A DNA stretch of 64,000 nucleotides from Rosa chinensis (taxonomy: Eukaryota; Streptophyta; Magnoliopsida; Rosales; Rosaceae), in the NCBI RefSeq assembly GCF_002994745.2, contig NC_037089.1:16200141-16264140 (forward strand), in the 5' to 3' direction. A program made the translations under genes and the position numbers. Numbering within the stretch: position 1 is the first letter of the stretch; each line of letters starts with the position of its first letter. The notes beneath the pieces are model-generated. The model was not told the origin of the DNA. It did no database searches and saw only the letters and a program-made list of their open reading frames with translations. Of this stretch, positions 1-13,136 are shown piece by piece.

Positions 1-3000
1 AGTTGCCCATTCATTTGTAAGGACCCATCATAGGGTGCTGTGGCGGCGCAATTGGCACATAAATGGCACACTCAAATATGAGTAAGTATGATACTTGTAC
101 CCAGTCACTAGCTGTAATGCAGAGATAGTTTGAGTGGCAGTGGGTCGTAGACGAATTAGCATAGCTGCATGTGATATTGCATCACCCCAAGCGGATGTGA
201 GATTGGTGCACATTACCAATTTCCGGACTACCATAGTCGTTTCTGCGAGACCATTTGGGTGTGTTCATGGGAATATGATGTCCAACATCAGTCCCAATGC
301 AATAACCATCGAAAGTCTTCGATGTAAACTATCTAGCATTGTTAAGTCCAATTGACGGAATAGGATGATCCGGGGAGTGAGCCCGTTGTCATATGATATG
401 TGCTAGAAGTGTAGCATAAGTAACATTTACAGTTGAACAATGGCACAACACGTGACCAGCATGTTTGCGTGTCAACCAACATCATGAGATATTTAAACAT
501 CTGCAAGTTGGTTGAACTAGTCCATAGAATCCCCACTGATTCTATGTAAGAACATAATGAGTATTTTCATATCCTTTGCATAGGATGGTCTCAGTCCTAA
601 TTTCCCTAAGGAACAGGCTTTATAAAACGAGCTAAAGGCCTTAGAATCAACCATTGAGGATTTTGGTCAGACCTGAGCATCTGAAATGCTATTTGAAGCA
701 AAGTTGGTGATTGCAGCATCACCTAGGGCGCCATCACCATGATGTACGGCATGCATGCTGTCATGGATAAGGACTATGCCAGCCCTAGGTTGGTGGTGGA
801 CTGCAGCGGTAGTCACACTTAGTCCAGGAATCAATTTTTGATTCATGCTTCGTTTCGCTCGAGAGAATGATGTCCATATGAAGTCTTTAGTAGACGGATC
901 ATCATATCAGGACCAAGATGACCTATCCGGTCGTGACAAACCCAATATGTGTCTAAATCCAAGAGATCTTCTCTCATAACTTCATTGGATTTAATAGCTC
1001 GAATAGTGACATAGAGTCCACTAGAGAGACACATAAACGTCTCTAAGATGCTCTTTGTTCGCAATCGTTAGAGGCATTGCAAAGGAACTCATTTCCGTTC
1101 TCCATATGCGTTTTCGCATGGAATCCGTTGGCTATTCATAGGTGCGATTTGCCCTAGGAGCGTAGAGAGTTTATGTGACAGTAATCAAGGTGTCATTTGG
1201 CCAGGGGAACTTGGGCTATTCCATGTCCTTGAATTAATACTGATAGCCCAGCCATCGTAGTCACAAAGGTACTATGCTCATAATCAAAATGGAGTCATAA
1301 GAAAAAGAAATTTTAAATTTTGATTCATCAGCCAACGGAGTTACATCATTGTCTCTTTGACCAAAGAAAATCTAATCCAAAATGCTAGCTAATGCAAAAT
1401 AATGGTAGTCGTCTAACTTTTTTCGGTAATTCCAAAATAAATGTGACCAGGTGAGTAGAGAGATGTCGGTGGAGCAAGGCTAGCTTAAGTACCACTAATC
1501 TCAAAACCTTCCTAGACATCACACTTACTTTGGGTGAGCCTACTTTGAAGAAAGACTAAACCATTGGCATTTACTACAAAAATATATGGCAATTGCCTAT
1601 TACATCTCTTGGAAAAATAAAGACTTAGCCAAAATTGGCAATCTATTGATCCCAGCCAAATTTATAGTCTTTAATCCTTCACTCTAGATCATCATCTTGA
1701 TCTTCTTGTTCCACATAGTGAGCTTCTCTTGTTTCACAATATACTTTGTAGGCGGTGACAATTTCATCACGAGCTCTACAAATGTGTGCCCAATGATCAG
1801 ATACCCCACATCGAGAACATACATCTCTTTGCTCAGACTCCATTAATTGAGGCGCTTTGAAAGCGTTATTTAGATGGCTCTTAGTGTTGGTGACGCCACC
1901 AACATGGCCAGAGACATTGCCTCCCTCTCTCTTTCCACGTTGACCTCTTCGGTTCCGTGTTCACCTATTTTGGTGGTTGCCTTCTCAAGTAGAGCGATTA
2001 TATGGACCAGAACATCCAGAAGTATCCCTAAGATTAGGGTTTCGCTCTTTGCGCCCTCTCTTAAGGGCGTGACTATAATTGGATTCTGGAATATACTATG
2101 TTTCCACGGATCTTGAATTATAGTTCTTCATAAGGATGTTGTCATGCTTTTCAGGGACATTCATAGCTCCAATGAGCTCATGAAACTTTGTGATCCGCCT
2201 TGCAGTAACATCGATTTGATAGTTCTGTAACCATCAATGTAAAGACGGGGAAGGTAGAGAGAGTCTTCTCAATCAACATCGCATCTGTGAGATCTCTTTA
2301 CCACAGAATTCCATTAAGGATTTAATGCTAAGTGCTTCCGAGTTGTAGTCAAGAACTGACTTGAAATCACAGAAGCGGAGGCTATGCCATCTCACTTCTA
2401 GGTTAGGAAGCAGGGAGTCATGGACATTGACAAATTTTTCTTCGAGTGAGACCCACAGCCTTCTGGGGTCTTCTTCATTCATACACTCATACTGGAGCGA
2501 ATCATCCATATGACGAGTCATTAGGAAGATGGCTTTCACCTTATTTGCTTCTAAGGCTGCTCTATTTGCTTCCAAAGTTTGAGCTTGCTCAACAGTTAAC
2601 ACGTCCTAGCTAGGATCGAGAATCGCATCCAAGATTCCATCGGCCTTGAGATGATGGCAGACATCACGAACCCACCTGTGATATCCAGAGTCAGTTGTTC
2701 CCAATGGAGCAAAGTCCAATTTGTTCAGGTTACTCATCCTAAAAGAGAACAAGAAAAAGGGTTAGTTTCGGAGCGGAAAAAGCTACCACGAAAACATATA
2801 AAATTTCTGAGCGTAGTCGCTTCCAAGAAATTAGGAATTTCTGAGCGTAATTGCTTCCAAGAAATTCAATTCCAAAAGGTATTGGATTAAATCGAAACAA
2901 TGGCGTAAGTGGTCGATCCTAAATTCTCTATAAACTCTAAGTTTGGAGATCTCAACAAGCTCCAAGCTTGGAGTGAGCACAAACCCCCACAGTTCGGCTT

Positions 3001-3222
3001 AATTAGGTCTCCTCTATGGTGAAGAAAGGGGGGTAGAAGAAGGGAGTTTGCAAGTCCCCGAGACAAAGAAGAGAAAAAAGAGGAAAAACTCAAAATCGGG
3101 AACTTCTAGTAAAACATACCTCTTAGGATTGCAGAACTTATTTGGTCCTTGTCATAGGATTGGAGACGAGCTTCAGTCCGAGTGCCAGCACGCAGACTTG
3201 TAGGATTGCAGCGTGGTCATGG

Positions 3223-3362
3223 AGTCGCTGCATCGCGGAGTCCGGAGGTCCGTGAGTCGCGAGGTCGCGGAGTCGAGAGGTCGCAGAGTCTTGAGGTCGC
3301 GGAGTTGGGAGGTCGCAAGGTCGCGGTGTCGCGGGGTCGTGGTGTCGCAAGGTCGCGAGGTC
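3223..3362. repeat. Degenerate GGTCGCGG-type minisatellite in the Copia leader
   Basis: GC-rich short-unit tandem repeat built from variants of GAGGTCGCGGAGTC, lying between the LTR/PBS and the gag-like region. It is open in several frames on both strands, which produces spurious arginine- or proline-rich ORFs. Confidence 0.7.
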
Positions 3363-3598
3363 TTCGTTATCGCGGGGTCCCAGGCGAGCGAGCATGAGAG
3401 CAGGAGAGCGTTCGCGGACGCTGCAAGGGCAGCGAGACTAACTTGGTAGGGTTAGTGTTGAGTTGCGACGTGGGGGCTACTGTAGGGATGCTACTAAGCT
3501 GCTGCGGGCCGCTACGGGGATGCTGCGGGCAGTAGTTGCTAGGGTTTTTGAAGGCTACAATTTTAGGGTTTTAGGGTTAGGGCTTTGTGCTGATAACG

Positions 3599-3794
3599 TG
3601 TTTTAGAGAAACGGTAATTGAGAGAAATTTGATGTGTATTCTCATTGATAATAGGGGACTCTTTATATAGAGAATTACAATGCATAGAATCCAAATCATA
3701 CAAGGAAAATAATCATACATTGAATAGGAATCTAGATCCTTCTAACGTAACCTTATTACCACTAGGTCAATTAACCTAGAGTTTGGGTCAGACA
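3599..3794 (-). repeat. 5' LTR of the Copia element
   Basis: On the minus strand this segment starts TGTCTGACCCAAAC and ends TCTCTAAAACA, so it has TG..CA termini. It is followed directly by CGTTATCAGCAC, the primer-binding-site-like sequence typical of this Copia group. The length of about 196 bp is short but normal for plant Copia. The partner LTR is outside the window, so the boundaries rest on the termini and the PBS only. Confidence 0.6.
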
Positions 3795-3994
3795 CAGAAT
3801 AGAGATTTACTTAAACAATATTTAATATTTAGAAAAAATACTTATGTCAAAACAAGGATATAATGTTTTGTTTCACTATTTTGACAATATAAAATAAATA
3901 ACATTGGTGAAATTGTCATGAGATTTTAAATAAAGAGGTCTCATATTCAAATCTCATCATTGTAGTTTTTTAATATTTTAAAAACAAAATTAAA

Positions 3995-4172
3995 TTTTGT
4001 GTTTGTAACGGGCCGGCCCACAATATGCCATGCTCGGGCCCAACCCGACCTGTTATTCTAACGTGTTTGGGTCGTGTCGGGCCAGTAACGGGCTTGGGCC
4101 GTGCCGGACCGCTTTTAAGCGTGCCGGGCTCGTGCTTTACTCGTGTTTAGCGGCTCGTTTGCCACCTCTAGT
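3995..4172. mobile_element. hAT-like element terminus (GGGCC-rich), degenerate
   Basis: The segment is rich in GGGCCGG, CGGGCC and GTGCCGG motifs and ends CGTTTGCCACCTCTAG, the complement of the TAGAGGTGGCAAACG terminal repeat seen on many plant hAT elements. I cannot find a matching opposite end or an 8-bp duplication, so this is probably a fragment. Similar GGGCC-rich sequence ends the hAT element near 20811. Confidence 0.45.
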
Positions 4173-4935
4173 TTGAATGAAGCACTAGCTAAAGCCATAT
4201 TCATAAAAGTGAAATGTTATAAACTAACATAGAATTTGATAGAAATCGGTGAAATCAATATTTCATTACACGTCAAATCTTTCAATTCTTAATCATCATA
4301 CATGTAGGTTAGAACACACTAATATTCTTAATTAATGACATTGAAAATGATCATACAATTAAGTAAATACCCCATCAAAATACACATAATTAAGTCGAGA
4401 CATCATGGCATTGATCACATCCAGAAATTAATGGCATGGAGGTTGTACCACCAGCTGCTCCACCGAGAGCGGCTGCTGGGTGTGATTTTAGCTTTCTTCT
4501 TTTTTCAAATAACGGTAACACCCTAGCTAGCTACGTGAACACTCTTTCATTACCAATGGCATCTACATGTTGCTTCGTAACAAATGACGCCCTAATTGGA
4601 CCAAACTTTCATTATATTCTCATAAACACCGTTTTCAGATACAGAAAATGCCACACTTGTTTGGATTTTGATGAATGGTTACAAGATTAGCTAGGACTTG
4701 ATCGATCATAGAGTTTAATAAGGCTTCTGAAAAATTGAGCTTTCTTGATGACGTCGTCGTTCGTATTTGGGCCGGGCCAGGCCAGCCCAATTGTACATTC
4801 CACCTGATCGGCCTGTAAGAAACAACAACGTACAAGTCCCTTCAATTCAATTCCAGTTGATTCGGATACTCCAAGCTCACCACAAATCCTCTGCTTCTTT
4901 CCGACTTCGCTCGGAATAGCAACGGCAGAGTCAAC

Positions 4936-7099
4936 ATGGCCGATTCCGACTCCGATTCCAGGTCCGATCTCTTCAACACTCTAATACTCTCTTCAATCTC
5001 AAGTCTTCGTATCCAATTGAAGATAAATGGATTGCAATTCAAATTTCGTGTGGTGAATGCAATGCAGAGGTGCAGATTATGCAGAGATCATGGTAGTGCG
5101 TCATGGCGAAACGGCCTGGAACGCCGATGGTAGAATCCAGGTTGTTTCTCTCACTTGAGGTTTCTGTTAGTTTTCTATGCATTATGCATTTGATTTTGTC
5201 GACTCTGTTGACTATTTTGGTTCGTGCAAGTTGATTGATTAGTGGAGTATAGAGTATAGAGTTGCTTATATTGTTGAGGTTAATTGGCTGCTATAACAAA
5301 CTAAAAATGTTTCGAAATTTATAGAAGGAAAGTTTGAGGTGCTTAGGTTGGTTATGGAGTGGCAAAATTACGCTTAATCGGTAGTTAGGTGCATGAATTC
5401 AGAGGATTAGTTGAGATGATTGAATGTAGTTAAAGTGCAAGGCCGGTTGTAATCTGAGAATCGGAGTGAGAGATGAGTGGAAGATCGGGGTTTGTATGTG
5501 CATTTCACCGTTTGTTTCATTAGAAGAAAACTGAAAGTTAGTTTCTTTGAACAGGGACATCTGGATGTTGAATTGAATGATGCTGGGAGGCAGCAAGCAG
5601 CGGTAGTAAGTTGCTAATTCTAGCTGTTTGAGGAAAAAATGTGAAGGATTTTGAGTCTACACTTTGCCTGTTGATGTCTGACAATTTGTGTTTTACTTCC
5701 TGAAGGTGGGCAATAAATTATCCAAGGATCCTAAAATCTCTCTTGTATACTCGTCTGACTTGAAACGAGCTTATGAGACTGCTCAAATAATCGCAGCCAG
5801 GTGCGGTGGGCTAAATGTAGGTAACTTGTTTTGAAGTCGCTCCCTGTTGCTTCTATTAAAGAAGATTTGTTTACTGTGTTTTGGTAATCAACTCATTTAA
5901 ATTCTGCCAAAACACTGGGGTTGGATTCAAGCAAATTCTTTTCTTTTGCTGCCAAATCCGTAATTTAGCTAAGAGTGTTTTTTCTATTAAATAATGTAAG
6001 AGAAATGTTGAATTAAATTTCAGGTTGTAACAGATCCTGATTTACGAGAAAGACACTTGGGCGATCTTCAAGGCCTTGTATTTAGAGAAGCGGCCAAACT
6101 TAGTTCTAAGGCCTACCAGGCCTTTACTTCTCACCGCACATGTCAAGATATTCCAGTAAGCAATCTGTTTGTTCTTTGGGCCGCAAGCTCATAATCAGAA
6201 TTTCAACTCTGTTGGTAAAAGTCACATAGCACAAGTACTCCATTGTAAAGTTTTATGACCTGTGTTTTTGCATATCAGCTCTGCTGTTTTTGCGGTAAGG
6301 GACTAGTGTTACATAGCATGTGATATATGTTAAAAGGGTGAATAATCTTCCAAAATGTAATAACAAATAACAGACACCCTATAGACATCACAGGCATGAT
6401 TTTTAGCAGTAGTGATTACAATAGAAGTGTTGGAATTCACTTATATTCTGCTATATTACACACAGGGTGGCGGAGAAAGTCTTGATCAACTTTATGACCG
6501 CTGCACATCTGCATTGGAGAGAATTGGCGGTAAGCACAAAGGTATGGAGTCTCCTGGTTTATATTCTTTACCATAATGGAAGTTTGCAGAGTCCCTGTTT
6601 AATCAAGTGTTGGTTATTTTGTGAGACTTAATGGCCCCATATTATTTTCAATTGTTGAGATTCAGATGAGCACTTAAGAAAACTGCAGTTCAACTATGTT
6701 GTCAAATGTAGCATTATTTTCAGTTGCAATTATGATGCAATCTCTGTATAAACTATTCTTTTGAATATGTTTGCCTCTCAAAGTCTAACTTAGCCAGAAT
6801 AACAATTTTACGTTTAGATCAAAAGTCACATGACTTGCAATCTGAATGCTTATATTCTGGCTTGTTTAAATGCAGGAGAGCGAGTAGTTGTGGTCACTCA
6901 TGGGGGTGTCATCAGATCACTGTACCAGAGGGCTTGCCCAAATGGCAGTTCCTTAGGGAAAGTGGCCAATACATCGATCAACACATTTCACTTGTATGAT
7001 GAGGACAAATGGACCATAAAATCCTGGGGTGATATTAGTCATCTGAAGGAAACAGATTATCTGGAATCAGGTTTCGGAGGGGACGCAACTTCTGGTTAG
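4936..7099 (+). CDS. Histidine phosphatase superfamily protein (phosphoglycerate mutase-like)
   Basis: Seven exons give a 230-aa protein: 4936-4961, 5068-5140, 5555-5605, 5706-5816, 6024-6155, 6466-6541 and 6876-7099. All junctions are GT..AG and keep frame. The N-terminal VVRHGETAWNADGRIQGHLD region holds the RHG motif with the phospho-acceptor histidine. RERHLGDLQGL follows mid-protein and VVTHGGVIRSLY carries the second catalytic histidine. Length and motifs fit plant phosphoglycerate mutase-like phosphatases of the At3g50520 type (recalled). The real substrate is unknown, and these proteins are more often small-metabolite phosphatases than glycolytic mutases. The first exon is only 26 bp and its donor (GTCCGA) is weak. 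Translation could instead start at the ATG at 5058, which sits in the catalytic frame just after a stop. No targeting signal is evident. CRK5 lies 8 kb downstream. Confidence 0.9.
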
Positions 7100-7693
7100 T
7101 TCGTGCTTAGGTGCTCTTGCAATTTGTAGGAATCAATAGAATAATGGAATTTACACGATTGAGTAACAGATTCGTGAAAGCCATATGATGAATTGACTTA
7201 TATGTTTATGGGTGTGCCCTGTGTAGTTGTACATTTCCTCAAAATACAAACTGCTTAGTTGAGGAGTCCGAATTTGTGAATGATCTATATGTCTCTTAAT
7301 GATGTATCTTCATTTATAACTTCACCCTTCACAACTACTTCCTATTTATTTGTAAACTGCTTGACCTACCTGCATCCGCAAATCAAGTTGCTCAAATGCT
7401 GCTGACTTACCATCTGGACCACCTTGCTTCGACTGGAGGAAGTTCAAGCATCAGATATGACTAAAAGGTCATATATCACGAAACTGGTGCAGTCTATCGA
7501 TCCCCATATCGGTTAGGAAACTTCATGGCAGCTGGAACTATTTCCCAAACTGGAATGCAGTTGTGTTCTGAGATGAAAATTCTTTTGGATGCTTGTGCTT
7601 TTTTAAAGCAGTTGTAGCTCCCATTGTCAATTGCTCCTTGGCCGTTGGTTTTTGTCATTATTTGCTGGCTTGGTTTATGAAACTGTGAAGTCG

Positions 7694-8117
7694 GTACTAG
7701 GTGATTGTCAAGTAGATCATCCTAATTGTGTTCTGGGTCTTCTGACTGATTGTTGAGATCAGATTAGTGACAAATCTCTATCAGAGCTAAACTTGTTGAA
7801 ATTATTCATGACACAGGTGGGAGTGCCGGACATAGCTTAAAATCCAGGCTGTAGTGACCACAAGTAGATGTGCATTTCAAATTTGTTTCTCCATATGTGT
7901 CATCTTTGTAGGTACTAGGTGATTGTCAAGTAGATCGTTCAAATTGTGTTCTGACTGATTGTTGAGATCAGATCAGTGACAAATCTCTATCAAAGCTAAA
8001 CTTGTTGAAATTATTCACGACACAGGTGAGAGTGCCGGCTTGGCTTAAAATCCAGGTCATAGTGACCACAAACAGATGTGCATTGTCAAATTTGTTTCTC
8101 CATATATGAGATCTTTG
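7694..8117. repeat. Two-copy tandem duplication, about 215-bp unit
   Basis: The segment beginning GGTACTAGGTGATTGTCAAG at 7694 recurs at 7911. The copies match along their length with scattered substitutions and a small deletion. Both are noncoding and lie downstream of the phosphatase gene, so this is a local segmental duplication. Confidence 0.85.
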
Positions 8118-9133
8118 TGCTTAGGTATCCGGAAACTCCTCACGGCCTAACTCCTCATCGCGTACAAGTAAAACCTAGATTCATGCAATCAGATAACATT
8201 TTTGCCTTTCAAAGCTTAATCCTAGAATTAGAGCTCGTGGTCATCATCTATAATTTAAAATGAAGCGTTTCGAAATTTGAGTTTCTTTTAAAAAATACAA
8301 GTAGACAGAAGTTTGAAACAACGTAACGTAGTTAGACCACAACTATACGTACGTATTCTAGTTTTGACCATAACTATACAAAAATCTGAGCAGAGAATTC
8401 GAAATTCGACAGCATCATAAACACATTGACCTTACACAAAAAGAAATTGGATGAAGAATGATTCAATGGCAATGATAAACATCCTCACTTTTCTTATTGT
8501 TTCCTATAATCTCATGATAAGGTAAGCATGCGCGTCACAGAATTATGAAATGAGTTCTGGAGCTATCCGAACGTGGAGAAAACTATAATTTGCAGTTGGG
8601 ATCTTCAGGTTTCCTTGTGTTTTCCTCTTTTCACTTTCCAATTGAGAGGTCCTTTTGACTTGTGCTCAAGGATGATCCATCCCCCTTTTGACTTGGAAAA
8701 CAAACATGGAACTATTCCATTCCTAATTTATACCTATAATGATACCTCATTTCCTTTTTGATAGTCAACTATAAAATAGTTTAACTTGAACGTTTGAGAA
8801 TGAGCTCGATCATTGTATTTAGTTTAATGGTGTATTCAACCAAGTCCATCATCATATCTTGAGGCAAATCCCAATTTTTTCTGAGGGCTCAACATGGACA
8901 TGTGGTACAATGTACATGCCAATTTTGATACAGGAGTCACAAATCACAATGTCACCCTCAATTTGGCGCCAATCCCATAAGAAGGTGGATTGAGACTAGA
9001 CTAGTTCATCATCACCATCATGATCTTCATTATTATAGTTACGGTTCAATGTTTAGTATGTGTTAGCAGTTTTTGTGGCCGAATACGGAGTAAAGAATGT
9101 AAAAAGAAAGAGTCTTGTATGGAGAAACGTATA

Positions 9134-9175
<42 letters not shown>

Positions 9176-10259
9176 GTATCGAAAAAAAAACTATAATCCA
9201 TAAAATTCGGAATATAAATAAATTGTTTCTAGTCAATAGTATGAATTTCTTATTACCATACATGTTGGAAAAGTCGCGTGACTTGCAACGATTGGTATTA
9301 CTTCATATTGTGCTCCCCTTAATCATCTAGGTTCACTATTACATAGAATAATGTAAAGTCCAGTAAATCTTTCGTGTATGATTTTATCTCATAAGGAATT
9401 GATTCTATTAGTACTGAATCACCCACTTGTATATACCGTAAACTATTATTATCTCCTTTGTACTGTTAGATTTTTTTTTTTTTTTTGACGAATTATCTTT
9501 TTGCATCAAATCATAAAACTCATACAGTTTCTTAAATTGTCAAGAAATGCTTAATTATCAATTTTTTTTTCTTTTTTACGTTCTTGACTTGCATCAAGCT
9601 GTACAATTCCAACAAATTCATCATCATTAAGGAACCTCCATTGCGGGGAAAAAAAAAAATCTCAAATCATATTAGGAACATGATCTAAGGACCAATAAGG
9701 TACATCACTTTAATTTGGATGATAGGATATGAAAATGTTTAATGTATGGATCAGTGGGGGGCTGAATCATGACCTTAATGTTAGGTGCGTAGCAAGATTT
9801 ATGATCAATTCATGTTTTTTTTCAGCCTGGATGAAGTTTAGGGTTTTCAGTGGGGAACCAAGTGGCCTCTGGGGGATTCTTGAAAAACCCTTGCTTCATG
9901 AATTTTTAGTGGTTTGTATGCACGACAATTGCATTTTATTTGAAATTGATGGTATTAAAAATGGTTAGTTGAAATTTGAAGGAGTACTGAAGGAAATTAA
10001 TAATCCATTCGTATCAAAAAAAAAAAGAGAGAGAGTCAAATGACCCCATTGCAAATTTGCAAGGTTGGGTTTACACATTAGAATGAGAAAAGGCATTTTT
10101 ATCTGCTGAAGCAATGGAGTGGATATTCCTTAACCAAAGTTGGGAAAATACATTTTATTCCCACAATCTACTCAGTCAGAAACCCTGAGTTTATGTTCAA
10201 CTTGCATTGGACCTTAAGGAACCTGGTACCTAAGACGCGGGTTCTAAAACTTTAACTAT
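8118..10259. other. AT-rich intergenic sequence
   Basis: I see no supported gene here. A (TA)n microsatellite lies at about 9138-9172, poly-T runs near 9472-9486 and 9560, and a short GA run near 10030. The ORFs are short and show no recognisable motifs. Confidence 0.6.
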
Positions 10260-11335
10260 TATTCACTTTAGAAAGCGCCCGGCCACGAGCGAAGAAGAAA
10301 AGGTAAACCCGCAGTTTGTTCGTTCTCTCTCGGCCGAACGCTACTGGTGATCCCGCCATTGCGTTCCGGCCTGGGAGGGGATGTCGTTGCTGGTTGGGCA
10401 GATAAATGTGGTTCAGGGGAGGAGGGTGGGCTCTCGACCTTGGGTTGGGCAGATAGATCTCGATCTGTCCCTCTGGGATCGGGAGCTACGGCGATTCTAG
10501 GGCTGTGGCAAATTCTTTCTTCCCGGCGGTGGGTTATGGTGTCATTGACTAGGCGATTTGGCTTATGGTGGATGCGGTCAAATCACGGCAGAAGGGATCC
10601 CTGTTGGGATCTGTTTCTGTTATGGTTCTGGATCTGGATGAGGTCGTCAACTGGGTGTAGAATCTGCTTGCTTTTTGGCAAGGTGGAGGGGCTGTATCAG
10701 GATGCGGTGAGGCCACAGGGTGGTGTTGATGGTGCTCGCCTGCGGCGGGAATGGTTTGCTGCATTATTGGATTATTGTTGGGGGAAGTGGGTGTTGGGCT
10801 GGGCCTCTGTTTTTGGGCCTTGCTGGTGCTGCATGGTTTCCAATTGTTTTGGTTTTAGTTGTGCTTTCATTAGGGTTTTCTGTTTAGTTTGTTTAGGTTT
10901 AATAAGTCGCTACTCTTCTGAGCTAGGGTGGGTTTCCTACTCTGTTGAGATAGGATTTGGTCTAGGTGTTATGCCATGTAAATGGTGTCATTCCCGAGGA
11001 CGAGGATGATTTTGTTCGACTCTGGTTTACTTTTGTTGTCGATTTGGTAGTAAGCAATCCTTTACACATGGTCTAGTACCTTCGGACACGGTGTTGAAGA
11101 GGACGCTGCCTTCTTTGAGGTTGATTACGAGGTTTTACTGGAATTTTCGGGTTCATATGTTCAAAGTAGCCTTGGAAATGGGCATCTGGTGGTTAGAGTT
11201 TGGGCCCTTTGGCCTAATGGTCTTTATAACCGCGGTTTCTTAGGATTTTGGTTCATGTCCCCCCCCCCAACCCAATTGTAAGATTTGTTGAGATTAATGG
11301 TTATTTTTTGTTCTAAAAAAAATAAAAAAAACTTT
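10260..11335 (+). mobile_element. Possible non-LTR retroposon fragment with A-rich tail
   Basis: A G/T-rich segment with a 220-aa ORF (10347-11009) of very low sequence complexity and no recognised domain is followed by T-rich sequence and an A-rich tail at about 11315-11333. Composition and tail resemble the 3' part of a plant LINE-type retroposon. I could not identify a convincing target-site duplication, and no reverse transcriptase is visible. The ORF is probably not a host gene. Confidence 0.3.
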
Positions 11336-12108
11336 CATTAATCAACGCAAAAGCATGGTTCATTTTGCCCCCTATAATGGCGATATTGCCCCGAACATCA
11401 CCACACTAGCTAGCCACTATCCAAAGGTGGCTCAATTTGGCCCTAATAATTAGTAAACAATCCCTCTCTATATATTACTTCATGAGCCTTGTGTCACTTT
11501 TCAGTTTTCATATCCAAAACTCTCTAATTTCAACACTTTTATGAGCCTCATATAGTTCATGAAGAAAATCAAGTCGTGGATGCATTAGCAAATTTTAGAA
11601 CTACTTTTTCAAGTTTAGTCATGATGGGATTTGGCTCCGCCTATTATTCATACTTTTTGTAATTAAGACCGAATGGATCTTCCTAATTTTCACTTATGTT
11701 GATGTTGTCGAGAGATTTGGTATAGTCTCCCCTCTTTGTAATTTGTTTCTCTTTTATTCAAACAAATTATCCTTGTTTCATCGAGGTTCACCAAAAATAA
11801 AAACACCTTTATCCTCACATTAAGATTTGAGATTTGAATTTTGGATCCCATGCTCTAGCTCAACGATCCTAATGCGCGACATGGGATACAAGACGTGCAA
11901 TTTGATGTGGGAAGCGCGAACACGATAGTAAGAGGTTCCGTCAAGTGTCGAAAGTCATATGAGATGAGCTATAATCCACTAGTAATTACAGACACAACCG
12001 TAAAAAACATAGAGAAACTTCTCTAATATTTGATTTTTTATTGATAACTTCAATCAAAATTGCAATCTAAGAGGTGTCTTATATAGGGCACATAGCCTTA
12101 AAAAGCCT

Positions 12109-13125
12109 TCTTTTTTTTTTTTTTTATCAAAAGAGGTCAGCCGATTATATAGATTCAGCAAGCAGTACAAAAACGAAACACCCCTATAGGGTTAATAGAA
12201 AGAATCGTTCTTTAGAGTACCCTAAAACTCCTATTCTAAACAAGAACAAGAACCCAAAATACTCCCAGAACACCCACTTTTTAGAAAGTCTACGCACCAT
12301 TATTTTAAACAAAAACCTAGAAACTCCGAAGCAATAAAGTAAAAATGACCCTTAGAGCAACTGGTCTTTGCGACCAAGATCAAAAATCAAGCAACATGTG
12401 GAGTAGAGGATGACGTGTCACCATCCACACCCTCTTCATTCATCAGAACTTCCCAAATATAAAACCTCCAATCCACCTTAGCCCAAAAGGAAGCCCATGC
12501 AGCAGATCCTCCAATCCAAGGCCCACAATGAATAGGCAGCCCAATGCAAGGCCCAACCAACCCAACGAGAGCAAACCCTGGGGGAGAAGAAAATTTCCAC
12601 CTCAGTGTTGGGCAACCTATGTGCATTCCGGCACCGACACCACCATAGTTAGCTGCCTACACTAATTCGTCTCCGCCACTGCCGGCAGAAACCAAGCTCG
12701 GTAAAGAAGCCAGCCTTGCGCTAAGCAGCTTCCAATTCTTTGTCACCCACGGCAAGACAGATCGGGCACCAAAAGTCCCTACTCTGCCGAACCATGGAGG
12801 CGAGGAGACTTGCTACAACCCGGCCAAGACCACCAGCTAAGGCTTCGGTCTGCCAAGAAGATGAAGCCGATCCACACATGAATTCAAGGAGCACCGGCGA
12901 AACCAATCTCGGTCACCGCCGAGGAGGGAAGTAGAAAGAGAAGCGCTACCCCCCTTCCAATTCCAAGAGCCCGAGTCACTACGTGGGTGGGAAACCTCTC
13001 TGTTGAGAGTCAGAAAGTTTGCAGCACCACCATCAAGCAAGATCGATGACGGCCTTAGGGTTACTCTTGGGAGAGAAAGAGAGAGAGCGTCATAGGGTTT
13101 ATTGACTATAACTATATTGGAAACA
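12109..13125 (-). mobile_element. Poly(A)-tailed retroposon flanked by 11-bp duplications
   Basis: The unit is bounded by perfect direct repeats TTAAAAAGCCT at 12098-12108 and 13126-13136. A T-run just inside the left copy is the poly(A) tail of a minus-strand insertion. This is the signature of LINE-mediated target-primed reverse transcription. The body contains short broken ORFs (for example 12626-12387, 12906-12721, 13163-12837) with no recognised domain. It could be a 5'-truncated LINE, a nonautonomous derivative, or a retrocopy of an unknown transcript. Confidence 0.7.
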
Positions 13126-13136
13126 TTAAAAAGCCT

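Larger units (their letters stand above)
1..3794 (-). mobile_element. Ty1/Copia retrotransposon, 5' half, degenerate
   Basis: Minus-strand pieces appear in Copia order. A gag-like region (about 2602-2273) is followed by a CCHC zinc knuckle, CSRCGVSDHWAHIC (about 1826-1780), a GAG-pre-integrase stretch with the HDRIGHLGPDMM-like motif (about 1000-900), and an integrase core and C-terminal part (about 540-1) ending near a GYKYHTYSYL-type segment. Stops and frameshifts interrupt every piece, so no long ORF survives and the element is dead. Reverse transcriptase and the 3' LTR would lie left of the window. The 5' LTR is at the right end (3599-3794). Domain order is read directly from translations; the Copia assignment rests on known family motifs. 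Confidence 0.85.

Noticed and set aside
10347..11009. 220-aa ORF as a host gene
   Set aside because: Trp/Gly/Cys-rich, low-complexity translation with no domain and an A-rich tail downstream; better explained as retroposon-derived.
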